Source: Chryseobacterium gleum (lineage in GTDB: Bacteria > Bacteroidota > Bacteroidia > Flavobacteriales_D > Crocinitomicaceae). Taken from it: a DNA stretch of 16,015 bases. The DNA lies in contig CALPSU020000022.1 in the NCBI GenBank assembly GCA_943326315.2, positions 1 through 16,015 on the forward strand, written 5' to 3'. Under the pieces are notes generated by a model. The model did no database searches, had not been told where the DNA came from, and saw only the letters and a program-made list of their open reading frames with translations. Of the stretch, positions 1 to 7,262 are shown in pieces. The position numbers and the translations under genes were made by a program. The first letter of the stretch is position 1. Every line of letters begins with the position of its first letter.

Positions 1-2093
1 AGATTTGGAAAAATCAAAACATTCACTTGTTTATTCGCTAATTGTGAAAAAGAAAATTTCTCATTCATCAATTCATTATTCAAAGCGAAATTTGCTTGAA
101 GTTCTCCGTCAACAACCAATGAAGGATAATTTGTATGTAAAATATCGACAGCTTTTGCCATTTTTTCAGGATCTTTTCCCGGAGATGAACCAAAGTTTGA
201 ATAACTCAATAATGCTATTTTTGGTGATACTTTGAATTTACGAACCATTTTTGCAACGTTGTTCGTTAATTCAGCAATTTCTTCAGCCGTTGGGTCTAAA
301 TTAATTGTTGTATCCGCTAAAAACAACGGTCCTCTTTTAGTCACTAGAATATACATTCCAGCAATGGTTTTTACATCTTTTTGTAATCCAACAGTTTGAA
401 TAACAGGCCTTACTACGTCTCTGTAATTTCTAGTTAACCCAGAAACCATAGCATCCGCATCTCCTGATTCTACCATCATGGCGCCAAAATGATTTCTTTC
501 ACGCATGATTTGAATAGCTTCGTATTCTGTAATCCCTTTACGTTTTCTTTTTTCGAAAAACGATTTACCATATCGTATACGTCGTTCTTCTTCTTCGTCA
601 GATTTTGGATCAACAATCGTTACATTTGAAAATTCAAGAGAATATTCTTCAATTAATTTTTCAATAGTTTTTCGTTTACCCAAAAGAATTGGATATGATA
701 TTCCTTCTTCGGAAGTTGTTTGAGCAGCTTTTAAAATTTTAATATTATCTGCTTCAGCAAAAACAACTCTTTTAGGATTACTTTGAGCTTTAGTCGTAAT
801 ATCTCGAATCAATTTATTATCAATTCCTAATCGTTTTTTCAACTCCATTTCATACGCATTCCAGTCCTCGATTGGTCTTCGTGCTACTCCAGAATCCATC
901 GCAGCTTTTGCAACAGCAGGAGCTACATGATAAATTAAACGTGGATCTAAAGGTTTCGGAATAATTTGTTCACGACCAAACAAAATATTTTTCTCGCCAT
1001 AAGCCTCAATAACCTCTTCAGGAATTGTTTCTTTAGCCAAAGAAGCCAATGCTTTTACGGCCGCCAATTTCATTTCTTCATTTATGGTTGTTGCTCTAAC
1101 ATCTAAAGCACCTCGAAAAATATATGGAAAACCAAGAACATTGTTTACTTGATTAGGATGATCTGATCGACCAGTTGCCATGATAATATCTTTACGAACG
1201 GAAGTCGCATCCTTATATGAAATTTCAGGTTCTGGGTTTGCCAAAGCAAAAACAATTGGATCATTTGCCATTAAAGAAATCATTTCTTTAGAAACAAGTC
1301 CTCCTTTCGACAATCCTAAAAACACATCTGCTCCCACAAATGATTCAATCAAAGTAGATGGATTTGTATGCGTTGCAAAAAACTGTTTTTGTTCGTCTAG
1401 GTCATCGCGATCTTTCCATATAAGTCCCTTGGAATCAAAAAGAAATATGTTTTTTAAATCCGCACCAAGCATATGGTATAATCTAGCGCAAGAAATAGCC
1501 GCTGCACCAGCACCTGATACTACAATTTTAACTTCTCCTATTTTTTTACCCGCTAATTCTAATGCATTTAACAAAGCTGCAGAAGAAATAATCGCAGTTC
1601 CATGTTGATCGTCATGCATTAATGGAATATCTAATTCCTCTTTCAATCTTTTTTCAATTTCGAAAGCTTCAGGTGCTTTAATATCTTCTAAATTTATTGC
1701 TCCAAATGTAGGAGCAATAGCCTTAACCGTTTGAATAAATAACTCAGGATCACTTGCATCTATCTCAATATCAAAAACATCGATATCCGCAAATATTTTA
1801 AACAACAACCCTTTTCCTTCCATAACAGGTTTTGATGCTTCTGGACCAATATCACCCAATCCTAAAACGGCTGTACCATTCGTAATTACTGCTACTAAAT
1901 TACCTTTTGCTGTATATTTATAAACGTCTTCTTTGTTTTCAGCAATTTTCAAACATGGCTCTGCAACCCCTGGCGAATAAGCTAAAGATAAATCTCTTTG
2001 AGAAGAATATGGCTTTGTTGGTATCACCTCAATCTTTCCAGGTTTTCCTGAAGAATGATAATCTAGTGCTTCTTGTTTGCGATTTTTAGACAT
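1..2093 (-). CDS. maeB: NADP-dependent malic enzyme with C-terminal phosphotransacetylase-like domain (partial, 3' end off window)
   Basis: Oxidative decarboxylation of malate to pyruvate with NADP, in the cytoplasm. The frame is open from ATG at 2093 to the window edge: 697 codons, against about 750-765 residues usual for the family, so only the C-terminal end is missing. The N-terminal malic domain starts MSKNRKQEALDYHSSGKPGK and contains SLAYSPGVAEPC. The catalytic and cofactor region includes INLEDI, HDDQHGTAI and the dinucleotide-binding turn VSGAGAAAIS. From about residue 430 it becomes a PTA-like domain, with VVFAEAD, ESGDADAMVSGLTRNY and, near the edge, VVDGELQANFALNNE. In MaeB proteins this second domain is generally regarded as regulatory rather than a working phosphotransacetylase. 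An 88-base gap and its own -7 box separate it from the ATPase gene upstream. Identification is firm from motif recognition. Confidence 0.96.
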   Translation of the reverse strand, partial: MSKNRKQEALDYHSSGKPGKIEVIPTKPYSSQRDLSLAYSPGVAEPCLKIAENKEDVYKYTAKGNLVAVITNGTAVLGLGDIGPEASKPVMEGKGLLFKIFADIDVFDIEIDASDPELFIQTVKAIAPTFGAINLEDIKAPEAFEIEKRLKEELDIPLMHDDQHGTAIISSAALLNALELAGKKIGEVKIVVSGAGAAAISCARLYHMLGADLKNIFLFDSKGLIWKDRDDLDEQKQFFATHTNPSTLIESFVGADVFLGLSKGGLVSKEMISLMANDPIVFALANPEPEISYKDATSVRKDIIMATGRSDHPNQVNNVLGFPYIFRGALDVRATTINEEMKLAAVKALASLAKETIPEEVIEAYGEKNILFGREQIIPKPLDPRLIYHVAPAVAKAAMDSGVARRPIEDWNAYEMELKKRLGIDNKLIRDITTKAQSNPKRVVFAEADNIKILKAAQTTSEEGISYPILLGKRKTIEKLIEEYSLEFSNVTIVDPKSDEEEERRIRYGKSFFEKRKRKGITEYEAIQIMRERNHFGAMMVESGDADAMVSGLTRNYRDVVRPVIQTVGLQKDVKTIAGMYILVTKRGPLFLADTTINLDPTAEEIAELTNNVAKMVRKFKVSPKIALLSYSNFGSSPGKDPEKMAKAVDILHTNYPSLVVDGELQANFALNNELMNEKFSFSQLANKQVNVLIFPN

Positions 2094-2114
2094 AATTTTG
2101 CTTATTATAACCGT

Positions 2115-2122
2115 CAAAGATA
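2115..2122 (-). promoter_or_regulatory. Bacteroidetes -7 promoter box for maeB
   Basis: The minus strand reads TATCTTTG, an exact match to the Bacteroidetes -7 consensus TAnnTTTG, 21 bases before the maeB ATG. No TTTG was found at a normal -33 distance, so the upstream half is weak or absent. It suggests maeB can be transcribed separately from recJ and the ATPase gene. Confidence 0.5.
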
Positions 2123-2181
2123 CTAATTCAGATTTTAAAATTGGCAGTTTCGAAGACAATTAACGCATTGATAGAAAAAAC

Positions 2182-3270
2182 TCAAACCAACAAAAAGTCT
2201 AAATAATTATTAGGTGTGATAATATGAGTTTCTGCGTCGGGGTATGCGTTTGTGAATGTTTTAGGGATTCTATGATTTCCTTTGGCTTTCCACTTGAATT
2301 CATAGGCCTTTAATTTCCCATCTACTTCTTCTAAATAATCAATCTCTTGTTGGGCTGTAGTTCTCCAAAAATATCTAAAGCCATAAAAATCTGAATATTT
2401 GAGCGTCTTATATCGTTCACTAATCAAGAAATTTTCCCAAAGTGCTCCTACATCTTGACGTAATTCAATAGGTGTGTAATTTCCTAAAATTGCATTTCGA
2501 ATACCATTGTCGTAAAAATATATTTTTCTACTTTTCTTTAATTCATTACGAACATTTCTACTGAAAGCGTTTAGTCTAAAAATCACAAACGACTTTTCTA
2601 ATAATTCGATATAACGCTCTACCGTTTCTTTATCAGCTCCAATTGTTTGAGCTAATTCGTTATACGACACTTCATTTCCTAATTGTAGCGCTAATGCTTT
2701 TAACAAATTTTGAAGTACAATTGGTTTTTTTAGTTTATGATACGAAAGCAAATCCTTGTATAAATAACTATCAGACAAAGCAGTTAAAATTTTCTTCTCA
2801 TTACCAGGATTATTTACCACTTCAGGATAATAACCATAAATCAATCGATCATTTAATAATCTCATTTCTTTAAATTGGCCATGCTCATTCACCATCTCTT
2901 GAAATGAAAATGGTAATAACAAATGTTCCCATTTTCTACCCGTTAAAGGTTCATTGATTTCACTTGCTAATTCAAATGCTGACGATCCTGTGGCGATTAC
3001 TTGCACATCTTTCAATTGATCTGCTGCAATTTTCAAGGTTAAACCAATGTTTTCAATTCGTTGTGCTTCATCTATTAGGATTAGTTTATTATTCCCAAAA
3101 ATACGGCTCAGTTTAATTTCATTCATTCCTTGAAAAAGCAATCGAACATCTGCATCATCTCCATTTAAAATGATACAAGGCATACCTGATTCTTCTATTA
3201 TTTGTTCCGATAAAGTTGACTTACCAACTTGTCGAGGGCCCATTATTAATATAACTTTTCCGCTAAACAC
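2182..3270 (-). CDS. AAA+ ATPase with C-terminal DUF4143 domain
   Basis: A 362-residue P-loop ATPase of the AAA_14/DUF4143 type; the cellular role of the family is largely unknown. Visible motifs are Walker A GPRQVGKST at residues 11-19, Walker B LILIDEAQ at 63-70, a sensor-like VIATGSSAFE at 91-100, and the family signature LTGRKWEHLLLPFSFQEM at 109-126. The C-terminal part holds KIYFYDNGIRNAI and the nuclease-like QEIDYLE...YEFKW stretch typical of DUF4143. The start is GTG at 3270, inside the last codons of recJ (GTGTTTAG), so translation is probably coupled to recJ. Only ten residues precede the Walker A motif, fewer than usual. The same frame upstream reads ILKILEL back to a TGA, which looks like family sequence without a standard start codon. 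A remnant of a second, different family member lies at 15329-15622. Confidence 0.87.
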   Translation of the reverse strand: MFSGKVILIMGPRQVGKSTLSEQIIEESGMPCIILNGDDADVRLLFQGMNEIKLSRIFGNNKLILIDEAQRIENIGLTLKIAADQLKDVQVIATGSSAFELASEINEPLTGRKWEHLLLPFSFQEMVNEHGQFKEMRLLNDRLIYGYYPEVVNNPGNEKKILTALSDSYLYKDLLSYHKLKKPIVLQNLLKALALQLGNEVSYNELAQTIGADKETVERYIELLEKSFVIFRLNAFSRNVRNELKKSRKIYFYDNGIRNAILGNYTPIELRQDVGALWENFLISERYKTLKYSDFYGFRYFWRTTAQQEIDYLEEVDGKLKAYEFKWKAKGNHRIPKTFTNAYPDAETHIITPNNYLDFLLV

Positions 3271-4990
3271 TAGCTCTAATATCTTTAATATTCAACTGCA
3301 ATGTTTCTCTTTCTTTCCAAACATTTGTTTCTAGGGTATATAAAACATCAAAAGGCATACCTGACGCTACTAATTCCATTTTTTCTGCCATTTTAAATGC
3401 GATTCCTTCGAGGATAATATCTGAATTAGGTTGTGTCATAGATAATTTTAAATGCTCTTCTTTTAAAAGTCGAACATCGGTTGTAAAAACATTTCTAGAC
3501 ATAAAAACAGGTTTCATATTACCTGGACCATGAGGTTCTAGTTGATTTAATATCCTTTTTAACCTAGGAATTATAAGCCTATTTTCTTCAGCAGTAAAAA
3601 TCTCATCAAAAGAAATTTCAATATCAACGTTTTCTTCTGGTAATAAATCCTCCGTTGAAATAGATTCTTGAACTACTTTTTCGAAACGTTCTTGAAATTT
3701 TACTAAATTATCAATCGATAATGACATTCCGGCAGCATGTTTATGACCTCCGAATTGGTCGAGTAAATCTTCGCATTTGATCAATGCTTCATGAATATCA
3801 AAATCATTAACTGTTCTTGCTGATCCAGTAACCATACCATTAGATTCTGTCAAAACAATTGTAGGGCGAAAATGACGTTCAATCAAACGAGAGGCAACGA
3901 TTCCGACTACTCCTTTATGCCAATCATTTTGAAAAACTACAGTTGACTTTTTGGCTTTATAATGGGTGTCATTTTCAATTTGTTCCAAAGCTTCGAACGT
4001 GATTTGCTGATCTAGAACACGTCTTTCAATATTATCATCATTAATTTCCTTGGCTATTTTAAAAACTGTATCATAATCTTCGGAAATCATCAATTCGACA
4101 GAATGTTTTCCAGAGCGTAAACGACCAGCAGCATTTATACGAGGAGCAATAATAAATACAACATCCGTTAATGTTACAGGAAATTGACGTTTTGCAATTA
4201 GTACCAATTCTCGGAATGCTAAACGAGGTGAAGCATTTAAACGTAACATTCCATGATAACATAATACTCTATTTTCACCAGTAATAGGTACAATATCAGC
4301 ACCAATACTAACTGCAACAAGATCTAAATAAGAAAATAATTCTTCTTCTTTCCAATTGTTTTGTTTCGATAATGCTTGAAGTAATTTAAAACCTACGCCA
4401 CATCCAGATAATTCTTTATAAGGATAATTACAATCTTTTCGTTTTGGATCTAGAATAATTCCATCAGGTAAAAATTCTCCTGGATTATGGTGATCACATA
4501 CGATAAAATCAATTCCTTTTTCATTTGAATATGCAATTTTATCAAATGATTTTATTCCACAATCTAATGAAATTATAAGTGAAATATTATTATCAGCGGC
4601 ATAATCTATTCCTAAAAAACTAACACCGTAACCTTCTTTGTAACGATCAGGAATATAAAAATCAATATGTTCGTATTTTTGAATTAAATAAGAATACATC
4701 AATGCAACAGCCGAAGTTCCATCCACATCGTAATCACCAAAAAGTAAAATTTTCTCATTTTTAGACATTGCTAAATTGATTCTTTCAACAGCTTTATCCA
4801 TATCCTTCATTAAAAAAGGATTGTGTAATTCTAAAATTGACGGTCTAAAAAAATCTTCCGCTTGATCAAATGTTTCAATTCCCCGTTGAAGTAATAATTG
4901 TGAAACAACTCTATCAATTTTTAAAGATGATCTCAATTGTTCAATCGCAGAACTTTCATCAGGTGTTTTAACAAGCCATCTTTTTTGCAT
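3263..4990 (-). CDS. recJ: Single-stranded-DNA-specific 5'-3' exonuclease RecJ
   Basis: RecJ degrades single-stranded DNA 5' to 3' in recombination and mismatch repair, in the cytoplasm. The protein is 575 residues from the ATG at 4990, a normal length. A TTG nine bases further upstream is in frame, but MQKRWLVKTP is a typical RecJ N-terminus, so I chose the ATG. The DHH phosphoesterase motifs are present: DYDVDG at residues 86-91, SLDCG with Asp143, and CDHH at 165-168, followed by the SGCGVGFKL stretch. Next come APRINAAGR, the DHHA1 motif GHKHAAGM, and a C-terminal OB-like region with EPHGPGNMKPVF. All metal-binding motifs look intact. Its stop overlaps the start of the ATPase gene by 8 bases. 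Confidence 0.97.
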   Translation of the reverse strand: MQKRWLVKTPDESSAIEQLRSSLKIDRVVSQLLLQRGIETFDQAEDFFRPSILELHNPFLMKDMDKAVERINLAMSKNEKILLFGDYDVDGTSAVALMYSYLIQKYEHIDFYIPDRYKEGYGVSFLGIDYAADNNISLIISLDCGIKSFDKIAYSNEKGIDFIVCDHHNPGEFLPDGIILDPKRKDCNYPYKELSGCGVGFKLLQALSKQNNWKEEELFSYLDLVAVSIGADIVPITGENRVLCYHGMLRLNASPRLAFRELVLIAKRQFPVTLTDVVFIIAPRINAAGRLRSGKHSVELMISEDYDTVFKIAKEINDDNIERRVLDQQITFEALEQIENDTHYKAKKSTVVFQNDWHKGVVGIVASRLIERHFRPTIVLTESNGMVTGSARTVNDFDIHEALIKCEDLLDQFGGHKHAAGMSLSIDNLVKFQERFEKVVQESISTEDLLPEENVDIEISFDEIFTAEENRLIIPRLKRILNQLEPHGPGNMKPVFMSRNVFTTDVRLLKEEHLKLSMTQPNSDIILEGIAFKMAEKMELVASGMPFDVLYTLETNVWKERETLQLNIKDIRASV

Positions 4991-5040
4991 AATTTTCAAT
5001 TTATATATTGAAATTAGTCAAAAAAAACAATTTAAAAGTA

Positions 5041-5078
5041 ACCAATTTGGTAATTATTTAATATCTTTGAGTTATTAA
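5041..5078 (+). promoter_or_regulatory. Promoter and candidate operator of the higBA-like operon
   Basis: TATCTTTG at 5062-5069 exactly matches the Bacteroidetes -7 consensus, 19 bases before the toxin ATG. Two inverted repeats sit on it: ACCAA-T-TTGGT at 5041-5051, and TTAATA/TATTAA arms (5058-5063 and 5073-5078) bracketing the -7 box. Antitoxins of the HigA type normally repress their own operon through such palindromes; which of the two is used is inference. No good TTTG lies at the -33 distance. Confidence 0.5.
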
Positions 5079-5088
5079 GTGATTTTGA

Positions 5089-5400
5089 ATGAATATATAT
5101 AATAAAAGTTCCCTAATAGAATATTATCAAACTCATCCGGATTGCAAGAATACATTAGAAAAGTGGTACCATGATGTACTTTCTAAAAATTGGCAAAAAC
5201 CTAGTGATCTTACAAGAGATTTTATAAAAGCGAGAACAATAAAAAATAATAGAGCAATTTTTGAAATAAATGGAAGCGATTATCGATTGGTAATTCAATT
5301 AAATTATAGCAAATCTTGGGCATTCATTAAATTTATTGGCACGCATGCAGAATATGACAAAATAGATGTAGAAACAGTTGATTTATACATTAAAAAATAA
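5089..5400 (+). CDS. higB: Type II toxin, HigB family (mRNA interferase-like)
   Basis: A 103-residue basic protein with the features of the HigB_toxin family (RelE-like fold), whose members cleave mRNA, usually on the ribosome. Recognisable stretches are IKNNRAIFEINGSDYRLV at residues 51-68 and the very characteristic FIKFIGTHAEYDKID at 79-93. Length is normal and the frame is intact, starting at ATG 5089. The toxin gene comes first and the antitoxin follows after four bases, the reversed order usual for hig systems. No experiment-independent sign tells whether the toxin is active, but nothing in the sequence suggests inactivation. Confidence 0.88.
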   Translation: MNIYNKSSLIEYYQTHPDCKNTLEKWYHDVLSKNWQKPSDLTRDFIKARTIKNNRAIFEINGSDYRLVIQLNYSKSWAFIKFIGTHAEYDKIDVETVDLYIKK

Positions 5401-5404
5401 AAAA

Positions 5405-5761
5405 ATGGAACTTAAAATAATAAAAAAAGAAGAAGACTATCAACTTGCACTCGCAAGGTTTGAGGAAATATTCTTAGCTGAAGAAGGAACTCCTGAAAGT
5501 AACGAAGCAGACATATTATCTTTATTAATTAAAGATTATGAAGATAAGAATTTCATAATTGAAGCTCCAAGTCCAATTGAAGCAATAAAATATAGAATGG
5601 AACAACAAGGATTAACCAATAATGATTTAGCGAAAATATTAGGATATAAAAGTAGAGTTAGTGATATTTTTCACAACACTCGAAAACTAAGTTTAAATAT
5701 GATTAGAAAATTATATGAAGAGCTTCATATTCCACTTGAAACTCTAGTTAAAAAATATTAA
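5405..5761 (+). CDS. higA: HigA-type antitoxin with C-terminal HTH (XRE-like) domain
   Basis: A 118-residue protein expected to neutralise the HigB-like toxin and repress the operon. The N-terminal half is acidic and helical (EEDYQLALARFEEIF, GTPESNEADILSLLIKDYE), as in antitoxins paired with this toxin family. The C-terminal half, about residues 58-115, is an XRE-like helix-turn-helix with GLTNNDLAKILGYKSRVSDI and a following helix KLSLNMIRKLYEELHIP. The start is the ATG at 5405; a TTG start further upstream would overlap the toxin gene and is less likely. Its stop is followed after four bases by the ATG of a secreted-protein gene, so that gene is likely on the same transcript. Confidence 0.86.
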   Translation: MELKIIKKEEDYQLALARFEEIFLAEEGTPESNEADILSLLIKDYEDKNFIIEAPSPIEAIKYRMEQQGLTNNDLAKILGYKSRVSDIFHNTRKLSLNMIRKLYEELHIPLETLVKKY

Positions 5762-5765
5762 TCCT

Positions 5766-6416
5766 ATGGGCAAAATAATAATCATATATTTCATATTTGC
5801 TTCATTTTTAGTTTCTGCACAAGTATCGTATGATTTTGCAGTTGCATTACCAGTAGATGAAAATAATATACCAAATGTAACATCATCACATTTTGGAAAG
5901 TACGAATCAGACAACAAGGAGACTCATTATGAATTTGATTCGGAAGGAATTTGGATTATAACAACAATTTTTAGTTCCATATCTAAAGAAACTATTCGAG
6001 AATCTTCAAAATACATTGTTAGAAATGGATATCTTTTAGGAGTTCTTGCAAATGATTCAATTCCATGTTTTTTAGAAAACGATAGGTATCACTTTGGAAT
6101 GAAAAATAGAGAACAAATAACAGGAGGAAATTCTTTGAATATTTTAAAGAAAATAAATTCATCCACATACATTCTTAATTTTTATGAAAATGAAGGATAT
6201 ACACCAAGTTTACTGACTTTTGATAATAAGAACTTGATTATACAACATTTTGATTACGAAACTGGTACGACTGTATTTTCTAGTATTATCGCAAAAACAA
6301 ATAGACAGGTTCAAGGAATGAAATTTATCACTCTTTCGCCAACCAAAAAAGAATGGAAAGAATTGGATCAAACAAAATTATTTGGTTCGAAGAATATATA
6401 TTCTTTGAAAAAGTAA
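5766..6416 (+). CDS. Secreted protein of unknown function
   Basis: I do not recognise this 216-residue protein. It begins MGKIIIIYFIFASFLVSAQ, a clear signal peptide probably cut near SAQ, so the mature protein should be periplasmic or outside the cell. No further membrane segment, cysteine motif or repeat is visible. The mature part has alternating beta-like stretches such as YIVRNGYLLGVLAND and SLLTFDNKNLIIQHFDYETGT. It starts four bases after the antitoxin stop and is probably co-transcribed, yet an exported protein has no obvious role in a cytoplasmic toxin-antitoxin module. It may simply be read through from the hig promoter. An antisense open frame at its 3' end is disregarded. Confidence 0.72.
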   Translation: MGKIIIIYFIFASFLVSAQVSYDFAVALPVDENNIPNVTSSHFGKYESDNKETHYEFDSEGIWIITTIFSSISKETIRESSKYIVRNGYLLGVLANDSIPCFLENDRYHFGMKNREQITGGNSLNILKKINSSTYILNFYENEGYTPSLLTFDNKNLIIQHFDYETGTTVFSSIIAKTNRQVQGMKFITLSPTKKEWKELDQTKLFGSKNIYSLKK

Positions 6417-6468
6417 AAATTAACTTTAGATAAAAAATCATAAAAAAAACTTATATTATCCTCAGTGA

Positions 6469-6476
6469 TACTTTTG
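6469..6476 (+). promoter_or_regulatory. Bacteroidetes -7 box upstream of the envelope gene run
   Basis: TACTTTTG matches the TAnnTTTG consensus and lies 27 bases before the lipoprotein ATG. A second match, TAATTTTG at 6492-6499, is only four bases from the ATG and would give an almost leaderless transcript, so the first is preferred. No clear -33 TTTG is visible for either. Confidence 0.45.
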
Positions 6477-6503
6477 AGTTTCCTTTTTACATAATTTTGT
6501 ATA

Positions 6504-7184
6504 ATGAAAATTAAAATATACTTCTTACTTTTTTTAAGCCTGTTTTCATTAAGCTCTTGTATTGAGATTTTTGATGATTTGACCATTCATAATGATGGAA
6601 CAGGTACCTTTAAATATAACATCAACCTGAGTTCTAGTAAATTAAAAATTAATTCGATACTTGCACTAGATAGTTTAAATGAAATGAAAGTGCCATCTAT
6701 TGAAGATATTAAATCTCAAATTGCTAGAGTAAAAAGTAAATTTGAAATAAAACCAGGAATTTCAAATGTGATGATTGAAAGTAATTTTACAGATTTTATA
6801 TTTAAAATAAAGTGTGATTTTACAAATGTTGGAGTATTGCAAACAGCTATTAAAGAGGTCATTTCTGAAGAAAATTTAATCAAGAACATAGAAGATTTAT
6901 CACACAATTGGATTTCTTGGGAAGGACAAAAATTAACTAGAGATATACCTGAAATCACACTTAAAAAAACAAAGGAATTAACACCAAATGAAATTGAATT
7001 GCTCACTCAAGGAAAATATACTTCAATTACTAGATTCGATAGACCCATAGAAAAATTTGATAATCAAACAGCCAAATTATCTGCGAGTAAAACGGCTATA
7101 ATGTTACAAACGAATACATATTCTTTACTTCAAAATGCTAAATTATTGGAAAATACAATATACCTTAGTCCTTTGAAAAATTAA
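6504..7184 (+). CDS. Lipoprotein of unknown function
   Basis: A 226-residue protein with a lipoprotein signal peptide: hydrophobic FLLFLSLFSL followed by the lipobox LSSC, with the acylated Cys at residue 19. The mature part begins CIEIFDDLTIHNDGTGTFKY; the dGtGtf-type strand resembles other small envelope lipoproteins, but I cannot name a family. Acidic residues soon after the Cys (Glu at +2, Asp-Asp at +5/+6) might act as a surface-export signal as described in Bacteroidetes, which is tentative. It is the first of three envelope-protein genes in one direction (gaps of 78 and 22 bases), so the three probably work together. Confidence 0.75.
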   Translation: MKIKIYFLLFLSLFSLSSCIEIFDDLTIHNDGTGTFKYNINLSSSKLKINSILALDSLNEMKVPSIEDIKSQIARVKSKFEIKPGISNVMIESNFTDFIFKIKCDFTNVGVLQTAIKEVISEENLIKNIEDLSHNWISWEGQKLTRDIPEITLKKTKELTPNEIELLTQGKYTSITRFDRPIEKFDNQTAKLSASKTAIMLQTNTYSLLQNAKLLENTIYLSPLKN

Positions 7185-7198
7185 AAAATAGATTACAC

Positions 7199-7250
7199 AT
7201 TGCAGATTGCAAATTGCAGATTAGAAAGAAGCGATTTGAATATGCAGATT
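7199..7250 (+). repeat. Short direct repeats of TTGCAGATT type
   Basis: ATTGCAGATT occurs at 7199-7208 and again at 7213-7222, separated by GCAA, with a third partial copy ATGCAGATT at 7242-7250. They fill most of the gap between the lipoprotein gene and the next gene. Similar reiterated GATTGCA runs are common between genes in flavobacteria; no function is evident. Confidence 0.6.
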
Positions 7251-7262
7251 ATATAATTGAAT

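Noticed and set aside
1180..1608. 142-codon plus-strand open frame
   Set aside because: It lies antisense inside maeB, whose minus-strand translation is clearly conserved; the plus-strand protein has no recognisable pattern.
4991..4999. TTG start adding three residues to RecJ
   Set aside because: The ATG at 4990 gives a normal RecJ N-terminus, and TTG starts are uncommon.
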